DNA of 64,000 nt from Okeania sp. KiyG1 (GCF_014132355.1 NZ_BLZO01000091.1:62001-126000), one strand, 5' to 3'; shown: positions 8,499 to 16,706, counted from the stretch's first letter. Translations and numbers: made by a program. The notes: a model not told the origin generated them from the letters alone.

Positions 8499-10349
8499 TT
8501 AAACTGTGTAACCCCGCTCTTTTCCCCACTCTAACCAAGCTTCTGCCATCCGTTTAACTCGCCCTCGTTGTTCTGGTTTGATGGGATTTTCTCCTGTTAT
8601 GTCCTCTAATGCTGATAACCAGTATAGAGGATTTTGCTTCAATTCTTGAAGTAACAAAGGTACTATTTGAGTTCCCATCTGGATAATTTCTTGGTAGGCA
8701 GGATGTTGAGACATTCTTGCGGTAGATGACATTCCCTCTACTTCTTTTTCCCATTGTTCGGCAAGAGTAGAAAATTTGTTAGTAAGTTCAGGATTTACTT
8801 GTACGCTTAATGTACTTTCCTCTTCTTGACTAGCAACTCTTCTCATTAGACGAAGTGTTTCTTCATCAGCTAGTTTATTGGGGATAGGTCTCACTCTATT
8901 TTTTTCGCGACTTCTATAACTTATGTTGCATTTGAAAAGCTTCTGCATAAGATAATGATGATCTAAAGAAACACCACCAATAAATAATCTTCTACCACCT
9001 CCCAATAATCCTCCACTACCCTCCCCACCCCAACCAGGGAGATGTCCTTCATTAGCTGTTTCCAGATTAAACACAAGCTCAGAGTAAGATAACCATTTTT
9101 CTCCTTGACGCCAACCTACTTTGTCGCCAAACAATTTCCATATTTCTAAATCAATATTACTAGCTGCATTACCTGCACCGCCTAAACTATGATAAATTTC
9201 TTTCTGCACTGAAAAACCAAATTTATGACTGCTGTACTTCAGCCAAAGTTGGTCAATTTTGTAGAGTTCTTGACAAGGAAAATTGTTAATTGATTGTTCA
9301 TCTAACCAACCCTTCTCCTCTCGCTTTGTAATTGTCAACATACAACGGGCAGTTTCTTCATCTGCTTCTTTCCAGTTTCCTTGACTAAGTAATGTCTCTA
9401 ATTTCTTGTAATCATAACCAACTTCAGATTGTGGGTTTGGTTGAACTGGAGATGTTTGAATAGCTTGTGTTGATTTGCTCTGCGCTCTAATCTCTAGACA
9501 TATCTGTAATAATCTGCTCATTTCCCTATCATCATCCAAACTATCAAGAGATATAGAATGAAGCCTTTTTAGATAATTTAACTCACTAGGAAGATTATCT
9601 ATACTACTTCCGGGTAAAGGTATCGGAACAATTTTAGGGTTTTTTCTACCGCTAGATACATAACGATTATATAAATAGTCTACTTCTTCGTATTGCCATT
9701 TCCCTATGCCATTTTTTCCAATAAAAAAGAAAGCCAGATTAGTTTCATCCAGAGTTTTGTAGAGTTTTGCTTGCCATTCATCTCCTCCCACAAACTGACT
9801 TTCATCAAGCCATGTTACGATACCCTCTTTTTTAAGTTTGTTAGCAATAATTCTCACACTATCTTTATCACGACTATTATGACTCAGGAAAACATCAAAT
9901 TCTTCTGGTTCTGAGTCTTCAAGGGTTAATTGAAGTGGCCTTCTTCCTTTAATTCCCCAAATTAGCATCTCCAGAGGATTAGATTGAGAATCTCGAAAAT
10001 CTACCCAGATATTCTCTTCTAAAAACAATGGTAATTTAGGTTTTTCAGGAGCATTAGCTAACAAAACTGGAATTACAGGACACCCTCGCTTTACAAACCG
10101 CCGTAAAAAAGGTTGAATTTCATTGTTATCCCAAGGTCCTAAAGGATTATTTCCAATAAAAACAGCCACTGCCTTAATATTTTCAATTTGTCCCTCAAGT
10201 TCTTGTTGCCAAAGTGAACCAGGCGGGACTTCCGATTTATCCCAAGAATTAATTCCTCTGGTTTTAAGTTGTTTAGCAATCTTTTCTACTTCACGCCTAT
10301 CATTACTGTTGTAACAAAGAAAAACATCAAATTCTTTGATTTTAACCAT
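8499..10349 (-). CDS. TIR-TIR-GUN4 multidomain protein
   Basis: The 616 residues contain two TIR domains: about 7-133 (FDVFLCYNSND, GNNPLGPWDNNEI) and 151-290 (FDVFLSHNSRD, GKNGIGKWQYEEV). A GUN4-like domain follows at about 313-440 (YKKLETLLSQGNWKEADEET, EEKGWLD, IDQLWLKYS, FGDKVGW). The last 100 residues (ELTNKFSTLAEQW, HPAYQEIIQMG, LYWLSALEDITGENP) form a separate helical domain seen in small cyanobacterial proteins of unknown function. Known TIR domains either scaffold signalling or cleave NAD; by eye the position of the catalytic Glu reads Gln in both copies, so activity is uncertain. GUN4 domains bind tetrapyrroles in the stand-alone protein. An AGGAG precedes the ATG; the gene lies 10 bases after the partner gene and abuts the DUF7689 gene. 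Confidence 0.85.
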   Translation of the reverse strand: MVKIKEFDVFLCYNSNDRREVEKIAKQLKTRGINSWDKSEVPPGSLWQQELEGQIENIKAVAVFIGNNPLGPWDNNEIQPFLRRFVKRGCPVIPVLLANAPEKPKLPLFLEENIWVDFRDSQSNPLEMLIWGIKGRRPLQLTLEDSEPEEFDVFLSHNSRDKDSVRIIANKLKKEGIVTWLDESQFVGGDEWQAKLYKTLDETNLAFFFIGKNGIGKWQYEEVDYLYNRYVSSGRKNPKIVPIPLPGSSIDNLPSELNYLKRLHSISLDSLDDDREMSRLLQICLEIRAQSKSTQAIQTSPVQPNPQSEVGYDYKKLETLLSQGNWKEADEETARCMLTITKREEKGWLDEQSINNFPCQELYKIDQLWLKYSSHKFGFSVQKEIYHSLGGAGNAASNIDLEIWKLFGDKVGWRQGEKWLSYSELVFNLETANEGHLPGWGGEGSGGLLGGGRRLFIGGVSLDHHYLMQKLFKCNISYRSREKNRVRPIPNKLADEETLRLMRRVASQEEESTLSVQVNPELTNKFSTLAEQWEKEVEGMSSTARMSQHPAYQEIIQMGTQIVPLLLQELKQNPLYWLSALEDITGENPIKPEQRGRVKRMAEAWLEWGKERGYTV

Positions 10350-10359
10350 TTACAAACTC

Positions 10360-10816
10360 CTATTTTGAATATTCAACACCAGCAATTTCAGCTAAAGCTT
10401 GAGCATATTGATTTAACTCCCCTCGCAAAATCTCCAATTCCTTTCGCGCTTCAGGTTCGTCTATCCACCGCACCTCATATTCTTTAGGACTAACATCGTC
10501 AGGTTTCTGAGCTTCCCAAACCTGTAAATTAGAATGCCACTTTGTGATAAAAGGTCTCAAACCAAGGTTTGAGAACAGCAATAGCAATGCCACCAACCGA
10601 ATTATGAGATGCACCCACATCAGGACCAGCTTCTTTAAGAATTTCACGAGTAGTTTCAAACAAGCTATACAGAGAATTTAAAGTCTCTCTTAGAATACCT
10701 CGATCTTCTTCCAAAGGTTGTACCGAAATGCGCGTCACTAATTCAACATAGAGCGACCAAGCAGCATGACGCTCTGTTAGATCGGCCTCCCATTCTGCCG
10801 AACCTAGACCAAAGGG
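10360..10816 (-). pseudogene. Helical partner gene of the TIR-GUN4 unit, 3' part, interrupted and frameshifted
   Basis: Joined across frames the minus strand reads GLGSAEWEADLTERHAAW, SLYVELVTRISVQPLEEDRG, GPDVGASHNSVGGIAIAVLN, LRPFITKWHSNLQVWE, ending EIAGVEYSK. One extra A near 10572 (CTCAAACC for CTCAACC) shifts the frame after AIAVL. The 5' end is cut at about 10816 by a tnpB element; the missing start codons lie beyond it at 12164-12211. The family is, as I recall, a conserved all-helical cyanobacterial protein found beside TIR or CHAT genes; its function is not known to me. Being first in the unit, its loss may also affect transcription of the two genes after it. Confidence 0.7.
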
Positions 10817-10872
10817 TTTTTAACAGCTTGACATAATCTATGATTATCTACTATTATCTAGTATAATCTATA

Positions 10873-12117
10873 TTGAATTTTATGCTACTAGGATTCAAAA
10901 CCGAGTTATACCCAAATAATAAACAAAAAACCTTGCTGGCTAAACACGCTGGTGTAGCTCGTCATGCTTACAATTGGGGACTATGGTTAACTAAGAACAT
11001 CCTTAATCACAATTTCAATAATCCTTCAGGTAAACTTAAATTTCCTACTGCAATTGACCTGCATAAACTTTTAGTAGCAATGGTTAAACCTAACAACTAT
11101 TGGTATTATGAAGTATCGATCGGGTGCGCCTCAATATGCTTTGAGGTATTTATCAGATGGTTGGAAGCGTTGCTTTAGCAAAGTCTCAGGACAACCTCAA
11201 TTTAAGAAAAAAGGTAGAGATGATAGTTTTCCTGCGGAATGCTACGCAAACACTTTGGATGGTTCCATATCGGTAGGTTTTAATCGTATAAAGTTACCTC
11301 GAATTGGTTGGGTAAAAACCTTTGAAATATTGCCAGACAATGTTAGTCCAAAGTCTGTAACTATTACCAAAAAGGCAGGTAGATGGTTTATTAGTTTCAA
11401 GATAGAAACAGCTTCCATAAATACTGAGAAATCAGTAGATGTAGTTGGTGTAGATTTAGGTATAAAATCTCTAGCTACTTTATCTACTGGTGAAGTATTT
11501 GAAGGGGCTAAGTCTTATAGAAAGTTAGAATCTAAATTATCACGACTGCAATATCTCAACAGACATAAAACTAAATTCTCTAAGAACTGGAAAAAATCTC
11601 AACTTAAGATAGCTCAGTTACACAACACGATAGCCAACATCAGAAAAGATACATTGCATAAACTGACTACCTATCTAGCTAAAAACCACAGCCAGATAGT
11701 AATAGAAGACTTAAATGTATTAGGTATGATGGCGAACCATAAACTAGCTAAGGCTGCCCTAGTCTATGGGTTTTTATGAGTTCAGAAGACAGTTAGAGTA
11801 CAAGTGTGAGTTATATAGTTCTGAGCTAACTGTTGTTGATAGATGGTTTCCTAGCTCTAAGACTTGCAGTAGGTGTGGAACTGTTAAAGAGTCTTTATCT
11901 TTATCTGAGAGAGTGTTTAAGTGCGAACACTGCAATTTTAGTTGTGATTGCTCCGCAACGCTAGCGCGAACGAGACTTGAATGCAGCGTTAAATTTAGCT
12001 ATGGCGGTCAGTTTGCTCCGCAACGCTAGCGCGTTTCGCGTCAGCGTTGCGAAGCAAACGACCGTGACAGCCTGTGGACTGGATAACGCCGACGTTGCCA
12101 GAATGAAGCAGGAATAG
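10873..12117 (+). pseudogene. tnpB: TnpB (RNA-guided nuclease family), frameshifted and hairpin-invaded
   Basis: The gene begins MNFMLLGFKTELYPNNKQ and runs through three frames. RuvC motifs are present: VVGVDLGIKSLA (Asp) and IVIEDLNVLGM (Glu). The zinc finger has TCSRCG and CEHCNF, and the expected end TVTACGLDNADVARMKQE reaches TAG at 12115. Frame changes occur near 11120 and 11765. A 22-base insertion at 11949-11970 breaks the RuvC-III region (CD to DLNAALNLAMAV), and a 48-base hairpin insertion at 12013-12060 keeps frame. TnpB proteins are guide-RNA nucleases that act in transposon maintenance; this copy is surely inactive as one protein. Confidence 0.85.
12013..12060. repeat. Palindromic hairpin insertion in tnpB
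   Basis: TTGCTCCGCAACGCT at the start pairs with AGCGTTGCGAAGCAA at the end, with GCGCG/CGCGT continuing the stem around TTT. The flanking codons GTCAGT and ACCGTG rejoin as the conserved AVSTV of TnpB, so the 48 bases are an insertion. A half-length relative (TGCTCCGCAACGCTAGCGCG) sits at 11949-11970 in the same gene. Confidence 0.75.
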
Positions 12118-12163
12118 AACAGATAATCATAGATTTCTATAGATTATCGTAGGTTTCTAAGAA

Positions 12164-12211
12164 CGGAAGACTAACTGATACTTTTTTTAAAACTGCCGGG
12201 TCTCGTGTCAT
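12164..12211 (-). pseudogene. 5' end of the interrupted helical partner gene
   Basis: From ATG at 12211 the minus strand encodes MTRDPAVLKKVSVSLP and then enters the insertion element. It fits as the missing N terminus of the gene that resumes at 10816. The 289 bases from here to the hicB-like gene at 12501 are AT-rich, contain one HIP1 octamer, and would hold the promoter of the TIR-GUN4 unit; I recognise no motif. Confidence 0.65.
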
Positions 12212-12500
12212 AGAATTTTCCTCATTTTAGAGATGGCTAGGCTTAAATAAAAAAAATTAATAGTTTCTAATAATGTAGCACAAGCATATTCTCAACTAAT
12301 AAGGAATTTCCAGAAAAACTTATAAAATCAAAGAGCGATCGCTCTTTAAAGAAGCTATACTTTAGTCCAAAACCTTAACTCTAAATTGGCCACCTAGCCT
12401 AAAATTCTAAATATTCTAGCCAAAAGCCCATAAGCAAAAGCTCATCAAGTCAAACAAATTCGTGCAGTTATTATCAAATATCATCTAGAAAATTAAGCCA

Positions 12501-12710
12501 ATGCTACACTACGAAATAATCCTCTACTGGAGTCAAGAAGACCAAGCATTTATAGCAGAAGTTCCAGAATTACCTGGTTGTATAGCTGATGGACAAACCT
12601 ATCAGTCAGCACTACAAAATGTAGAAATAATTATGCAAGAATGGATAGAAACTGCTCAAGAATTAGGACGAGAAATTCCGACACCAAAAACACGCTCAAT
12701 ATTGGCATAA
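12501..12710 (+). CDS. HicB-family antitoxin-like protein, solitary
   Basis: The 69-residue protein has the HicB partial RNase H-like fold signature: YEIILYWSQEDQAFIAEVPE, then LPGCIADGQTYQSALQNVEI and MQEWIETAQELGREIPTPK. It lacks the extra C-terminal DNA-binding helix found in some HicB proteins. No hicA gene (a small dsRBD-like mRNA interferase) is adjacent, so it may be an orphan antitoxin or belong to the solitary HicB-like families common in cyanobacteria. Three decayed copies of the same gene lie within 7 kb. Confidence 0.8.
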   Translation: MLHYEIILYWSQEDQAFIAEVPELPGCIADGQTYQSALQNVEIIMQEWIETAQELGREIPTPKTRSILA

Positions 12711-12900
12711 TTTATGAATAATTTTTGAGCGTTTGCCGAACATAACCTAAGAATCACCAAGCATCCTCTAAAAATCGCCTCATCCAAAAAACAATCAAAT
12801 TACAAAATTGAACGATGAGCAAATGCAGCAACGCCTTTTGAATTCAATATTACTTTTTGCGGTAGATTAGAAACGTTTCACCTATTAATATCAATTAATC

Positions 12901-13401
12901 TCAGACATATTTATAAGCTCGCCTCGCGGTCACTGGGTTAAACTGAGTATCCACAAATTGAACCGGATCGTAAGTCTCAATCCACAAATGAGCGCCACAA
13001 TCTAAAGGTTGATAGGGCTTATAAACTATACGACACCGACCTTCAAGAACTATTTGATAACCTAAGTCATTACGATTTCTCTGCTTAACAGATACTACTG
13101 GCTTCAATTGATCGGGAGTCATTAGAGGATCGTGCTTAATTCTCTTGCCATTTTTTTTAATTTTCTGTTGATTGACATGAATTATCGTCGGTTTCTTTCG
13201 TTCCTGATGACACCAAATACCTTTCGGACCTCTTGTACCTGGTACGACGACAGGCATTTTCCGCTCACCATAAACAGGAATTTTCCAAAATCCTTTATGC
13301 TTATAAGCACCTCTAATTCTACCTTGAGAAAGTAGAACTCTTACTCGTTGACAACAAATACCTAATAAAAAAGCAGCTTCTCTAGTTGTAATAGTAGTCA
13401 T
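12901..13401 (-). CDS. Helix-turn-helix (excisionase/MerR-like) protein
   Basis: The N-terminal 45 residues (TTREAAFLLGICCQRVRVLL, SQGRIRGAYKHKGFWKIP) fit the winged-helix fold of excisionase-like HTH_17 domains, which read short DNA sites. The remaining 120 residues are basic, then end in a domain (YQIVLEGRCRIVYKPYQPLD, HLWIETYDP) that I do not recognise. It may be a regulator from a mobile element or a genome-defence island. It has no obvious operon partner. Confidence 0.6.
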   Translation of the reverse strand: MTTITTREAAFLLGICCQRVRVLLSQGRIRGAYKHKGFWKIPVYGERKMPVVVPGTRGPKGIWCHQERKKPTIIHVNQQKIKKNGKRIKHDPLMTPDQLKPVVSVKQRNRNDLGYQIVLEGRCRIVYKPYQPLDCGAHLWIETYDPVQFVDTQFNPVTARRAYKYV

Positions 13402-13524
13402 TTGTACTATAGCACTATAGTTTTTATATAATACTAATTATAATTTTATACTTCTCAAGTATAGTCATCCAATGAAGAAAATGTGTAACGAATCTAACAG
13501 ATTTTTTGATTACGATCAGATAAA

Positions 13525-13650
13525 GCTGATGGTAAAACCTATCAGGAAGCACTGCAAAATGTAGAAATAATTATGCAAGAATAGATTGAAACTGCTCAAG
13601 AATTAAGACGAGAAATTCCGACACCAAAAATTCGGTCAATATTGCCATAG
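13525..13650 (+). pseudogene. HicB-family fragment, copy C
   Basis: Reads ADGKTYQEALQNVEIIMQE, then TAG where the intact copy has Trp, then IETAQELRREIPTPK to TAG at 13650. The same Trp-to-TAG change is in copy A. Its HIP1 tail is interrupted by a short AGAACTCCGTTCCGC insertion. Confidence 0.75.
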
Positions 13651-13751
13651 ACAAAACAGGCGATAGAACTCCGTTCCGCTTTCGCGATCGCTATGAATCT
13701 TAAATAAATGGTATTATGCTAAAATTATGCTAAATCAAAAAAGTTAAAAAA

Positions 13752-14075
13752 ATGCCTATACAATCAGTAATTACAGAATATATTGACATCACCCCTGGTG
13801 TTTTAGGTGGCAAACCACGCATTGCTGGTCATCGCATTTCAGTTGCTCATGTAGCTGAAATGTATCTGAAAATGGGAATATCTATAGAAGAAATTGCAGG
13901 TAAATACAATCTACCTTTAGCCGCAGTTCATGCAGCAATGGCATATTATTACGATCGCCGAGAAGAAATAGACAGACATACTGCTGAAAGTCGAGCTAAG
14001 GTAGAAGAATTAAAACGAAATAGTCCTCCATCTCCACTACAAGCAAAATTAAAAGCAATTAGAGATGAGCAATAA
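13752..14075 (+). CDS. DUF433 antitoxin
   Basis: 107 residues with the DUF433 pattern: ITEYIDITPGVLGGKPRIAG, HRISVAHVAEMYL and IEEIAGKYNLPLAAVHAAMAYYYDRREEID. DUF433 proteins carry a helix-turn-helix and act as antitoxins or repressors for PIN-like toxins. The stop overlaps the start of the DUF5615 gene by 11 bases, the standard arrangement of the pair. An ATG at 13752 follows an A-rich leader without a clear ribosome site. Confidence 0.85.
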   Translation: MPIQSVITEYIDITPGVLGGKPRIAGHRISVAHVAEMYLKMGISIEEIAGKYNLPLAAVHAAMAYYYDRREEIDRHTAESRAKVEELKRNSPPSPLQAKLKAIRDEQ

Positions 14076-14400
14076 AATTAAATTTCATTTAGACGAACAC
14101 ATCGACAATAGCATTGCAAATGGGTTACGTCGTTACGGTATAGATGTAACAACTACTGTAGAGACTGGGTTAAGAACTCAAAGTTATGAGTCGCACTTAG
14201 AATTTATCCGCAGTGAAAAACGAGTGATGGTGACTCACGATGAGGACTTTCTGATTATAGCTAGTCAAACAAACGAACACCCTGGAATTGCTTATTGTTC
14301 ACCTAACTCTCGTTCCATTGGTGAAATTATCAGATGTCTGATTTTGATTTATGAGGTTTATAATCGAGAGGAAATGATAGGTAGAGTAGAATATATTTGA
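14065..14400 (+). CDS. DUF5615 PIN-like toxin
   Basis: 111 residues with the DUF5615 PIN-like core: KIKFHLDEHIDNSIANGLRR (Asp and Glu near the N terminus), a TTTVETGLRTQSYESHLEFI segment, and VMVTHDEDFLII (Asp pair). These acidic positions match the metal site expected for a PIN-type ribonuclease. It is translationally coupled to DUF433 and the pair is presumed to be a type II toxin-antitoxin module. Frame is intact. Confidence 0.85.
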   Translation: MSNKIKFHLDEHIDNSIANGLRRYGIDVTTTVETGLRTQSYESHLEFIRSEKRVMVTHDEDFLIIASQTNEHPGIAYCSPNSRSIGEIIRCLILIYEVYNREEMIGRVEYI

Positions 14401-14425
14401 AATAGGGATATAACTAGGAGGAAAA

Positions 14426-14701
14426 ATGGTCTCATCAAAATTAATACAACTCGAAAATTCAATCCAAAATTTATCTTTAGAAGAGAAATTATGGTTATTA
14501 GAAAAAATTGTGCAACAAGTACAAGAAGTTACTCAATATACTAATCTCCAACAGGAACAAAAATTAGTAGATATTGAATACGAGAACCAGGCAAAACCAA
14601 TATGGGAAATAACTGTAGAAATAGGAAAAAAATCCCCGATAAAGAATGGGAAAAAGTACCAACAGACCTCTAAAAAAACTTTGATTTTTATCAAGGTTTA
14701 G
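14426..14701 (+). pseudogene. Antitoxin-like gene with decayed 3' end
   Basis: The N-terminal half (SSKLIQLENSIQNLSLEEKL, WLLEKIVQQVQEV) and KPIWEITVEIGKK are typical of cyanobacterial small antitoxins that precede PIN toxins. After IGKK the frame is lost: a neighbouring frame gives IPDKEWEKVPTDL, a TAG-like stop codon (TAA), then KNFDFYQG, the family's usual ending. So there is a one-base shift plus a stop. An AGGAGG lies 6 bases before the ATG. The ORF may still be made as a 91-residue truncated form. Confidence 0.65.
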
Positions 14702-14728
14702 GTGGGGAAAAAAGAAACGAGTTAACGA

Positions 14729-14860
14729 GTTTTTGCCAATACTGGGTATTGGGTAGCCTTACTTAATCCACGAGACCAACTACATCAAAAAGCACAATAG
14801 TTATCAAAAAAAATCGACTCCCTTTATATTTTTACCAGTGAATATGAGTTCAGAGAGTAA
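14729..14860 (+). pseudogene. PIN-domain toxin remnant
   Basis: In one frame the bases read VFANTGYWVALLNPRDQLHQ, then KAQ, a TAG, LSKKIDSLYIFTSEYEF and TAA. TGYWVALLNPRDQLHQKA is a typical opening of a small PIN ribonuclease, with the first Asp (of DTGYW) changed to Asn. The rest of the gene is gone. It follows the broken antitoxin-like gene, as toxin follows antitoxin. Confidence 0.65.
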
Positions 14861-14867
14861 TCTAAAA

Positions 14868-16319
14868 TTATTTCCCCCTATTTCCTATTCCCTTATCTAT
14901 TATTCTTCCTACTACAATTATTAATCCACAAACTAATACTATTGGCACCACGGGTAAAAATCCTAAAGTAAAACTTTGAGGAATCAAACCTATCTGAAAA
15001 CCAATAACTGCTATTTCCCCAAAAATAATCGAAACTATACAGCTAATAGGTGAAATATTTTTTCCATATAAAGCAGCAATAACTGTGGGAAATAATACTG
15101 CTAAACCTGTAAAAGATTGAGTGGCGATCGCTGCAATTGTAGCTGGGGGGTTTGCTGCAAGAGTTAAACCTATTATTGCTAAAATAACAATTAATATTTT
15201 ACCGACAAAAGTTTGTTCTGGAAGAGTAGCTTGGGGACGAATATAAACAATATAAATATCTCTTGTAATCATGGAGCTTAATGCTAAAAGTTGTGAATCA
15301 AGGGTTGACATAAATGCTGCTAAAGCACCTACCATTACTAATGAAGCAATGCCAGTAGATGTATATTCTCCTAACATCATGGGAAAAATTCGATCTGCTT
15401 CTTTTCCTACTAGGTCGGGAAAGTTAATATGACCCCACATTCCGATTAAAACAGGGCAAATAAATATTAAGGCGGTAATTAAAGGATATAAACTAGCAGA
15501 AATTTTTAGAGAATTAGCAGTTTTAGGAGTATAAAATCGCATAAACATTTGCGGAAACATCGGCACACTTAAACCCCAAAGCAACATATAACTAAACCAT
15601 TTATGGGGAGTGAAAAAATTATTCATTCCAGAGCGAGAAAAAATTTCTGGTTTTAGTTGATAGACAGTGCGGTTAGCTTCAGAAAAACCTCCTAGACTTT
15701 GAGCGATCGCTACTACTGCAACTATCATCAAAACTAACATTAAAATCCCTTGTAAAACATCGGTTAAAGCTACGCTTCTCATCCCTCCTAAAAATACATA
15801 TAGTACAATAATAAAGGTTAAAAAAGTTGCTCCCCAAAAATAAGGAATTTGTCCGTTAGTTAAATTTTCAATAATATAACCTCCACCGATTGGTTGTAGG
15901 GTTAAGTAAGGTATGGTAAAAATTATCATTACGGCTAAAAATAATAATTTTAGTGGTTGGCTAGGGAGGCGATTTTCAATTAATTCTGACGGGGTGATGA
16001 AGCCTTTTTCTTTTCCTAAAAGCCAAACTTTATAACCGATAAAATAAAATGTTATTCCTACGAGGGCTGTACCAAATCCCATCATCGGATAATAGCTCAT
16101 ACCAATGCGATAACCAGCACCAGAAAATCCTAAGAAGGTAAAAGCACTAAAATTTGTGGCAATGAGAGTAAAAAATAGAACTATGGAGTTAATTTTTCTA
16201 TCTGCGAGAAAGTAATCTTCTGGGGTATTTTCTTGGCTGCGATAACTGATTATTCCAATGGCGAGAGTTGAGAGTAAATAGATACTAATGATTAAGTAGG
16301 GAATTAGGTTTTCTATCAA
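14868..16319 (-). CDS. Sodium:solute symporter family protein
   Basis: A 483-residue inner-membrane protein with about 13 hydrophobic segments and the sodium:solute symporter (SSF) pattern: YRSQENTPEDYFLADRKI, LIATNFSAFTFLGFSGAGYR, and LVMVGALAAFMSTLDSQLLALSSM near residue 320-345. Substrate cannot be read from the sequence; organic acids, amino acids or urea-type solutes are all used in the family. It overlaps the upstream small membrane gene by 4 bases, so both are one transcription unit. No defects. Confidence 0.85.
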   Translation of the reverse strand: MIENLIPYLIISIYLLSTLAIGIISYRSQENTPEDYFLADRKINSIVLFFTLIATNFSAFTFLGFSGAGYRIGMSYYPMMGFGTALVGITFYFIGYKVWLLGKEKGFITPSELIENRLPSQPLKLLFLAVMIIFTIPYLTLQPIGGGYIIENLTNGQIPYFWGATFLTFIIVLYVFLGGMRSVALTDVLQGILMLVLMIVAVVAIAQSLGGFSEANRTVYQLKPEIFSRSGMNNFFTPHKWFSYMLLWGLSVPMFPQMFMRFYTPKTANSLKISASLYPLITALIFICPVLIGMWGHINFPDLVGKEADRIFPMMLGEYTSTGIASLVMVGALAAFMSTLDSQLLALSSMITRDIYIVYIRPQATLPEQTFVGKILIVILAIIGLTLAANPPATIAAIATQSFTGLAVLFPTVIAALYGKNISPISCIVSIIFGEIAVIGFQIGLIPQSFTLGFLPVVPIVLVCGLIIVVGRIIDKGIGNRGK

Positions 16320-16549
16320 GATTTATTCTCCTTTTTAGACTCAGTTTTCCAGAATGTTTGAGAGAAAACAAAAATAGCACAAGCGAGAATAATTTGTAAA
16401 GCAATAAAATAGAAAACCCAAGTTGGTAGATGGAGAATTGAAAAGGAAATTGTTTGTTTCCATGACCAAAAATCTAGGGATAGAAGAAAAATTACAGTAA
16501 AGCAGAAATACCAGAAATAGGCAGAATTGAAAATGTTTAAATTTTTCAT
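16316..16549 (-). CDS. Small membrane partner of the symporter
   Basis: 77 residues with two hydrophobic helices (FWYFCFTVIFLLSLDFW and WVFYFIALQIILACAIFVFS) and a charged tail KTESKKENKS. Small two-helix proteins (DUF3311/YhdT/DUF485 type) often sit just before sodium:solute symporters and may stabilise them. The stop overlaps the symporter start, supporting co-expression. Confidence 0.65.
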   Translation of the reverse strand: MKNLNIFNSAYFWYFCFTVIFLLSLDFWSWKQTISFSILHLPTWVFYFIALQIILACAIFVFSQTFWKTESKKENKS

Positions 16550-16650
16550 ATAGTAATCTTAATTTGAGTTGTGAGATTTTAGTGATAGTTAGGAGTCAGG
16601 AGTCAGAATTTACTTATGTTTTCAGTTGAAATTAGCTACTATAAAAATTG

Positions 16651-16696
16651 TCACAACCTATTTAGAACCAATATAGTAATCTTAAATAGGTTGTGA
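16651..16696. repeat. Perfect 14-bp inverted repeat
   Basis: TCACAACCTATTTA at 16651-16664 and TAAATAGGTTGTGA at 16683-16696 are exact complements with an 18-base spacer. No U-tract follows, so it is more likely a small repeat element than a terminator. Confidence 0.6.
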
Positions 16697-16706
16697 TATT
16701 ATTTAG

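Larger units (their letters stand above)
10817..12163. mobile_element. tnpB-only insertion element (IS200/IS605, IS1341-like), decaying
   Basis: The element is delimited because the split host gene can be rejoined: codons up to VSLP end at 12164 and continue at GLGS near 10816. It carries only a tnpB gene, with no tnpA or serine recombinase. Its ends contain related AT-rich strings, ATAATCTATGATTATCT on the left and AGATAATCATAGATT on the right, inverted to each other. Exact ends are good to a few bases. Without a transposase and with a broken tnpB it cannot be autonomous. Confidence 0.65.

Noticed and set aside
8499-10349. GUN4 domain as a direct regulator of the chlH product at 1743
   Set aside because: The domain is embedded in a TIR fusion in an accessory island 3 kb away on the other strand; proximity to chlH is probably coincidence.
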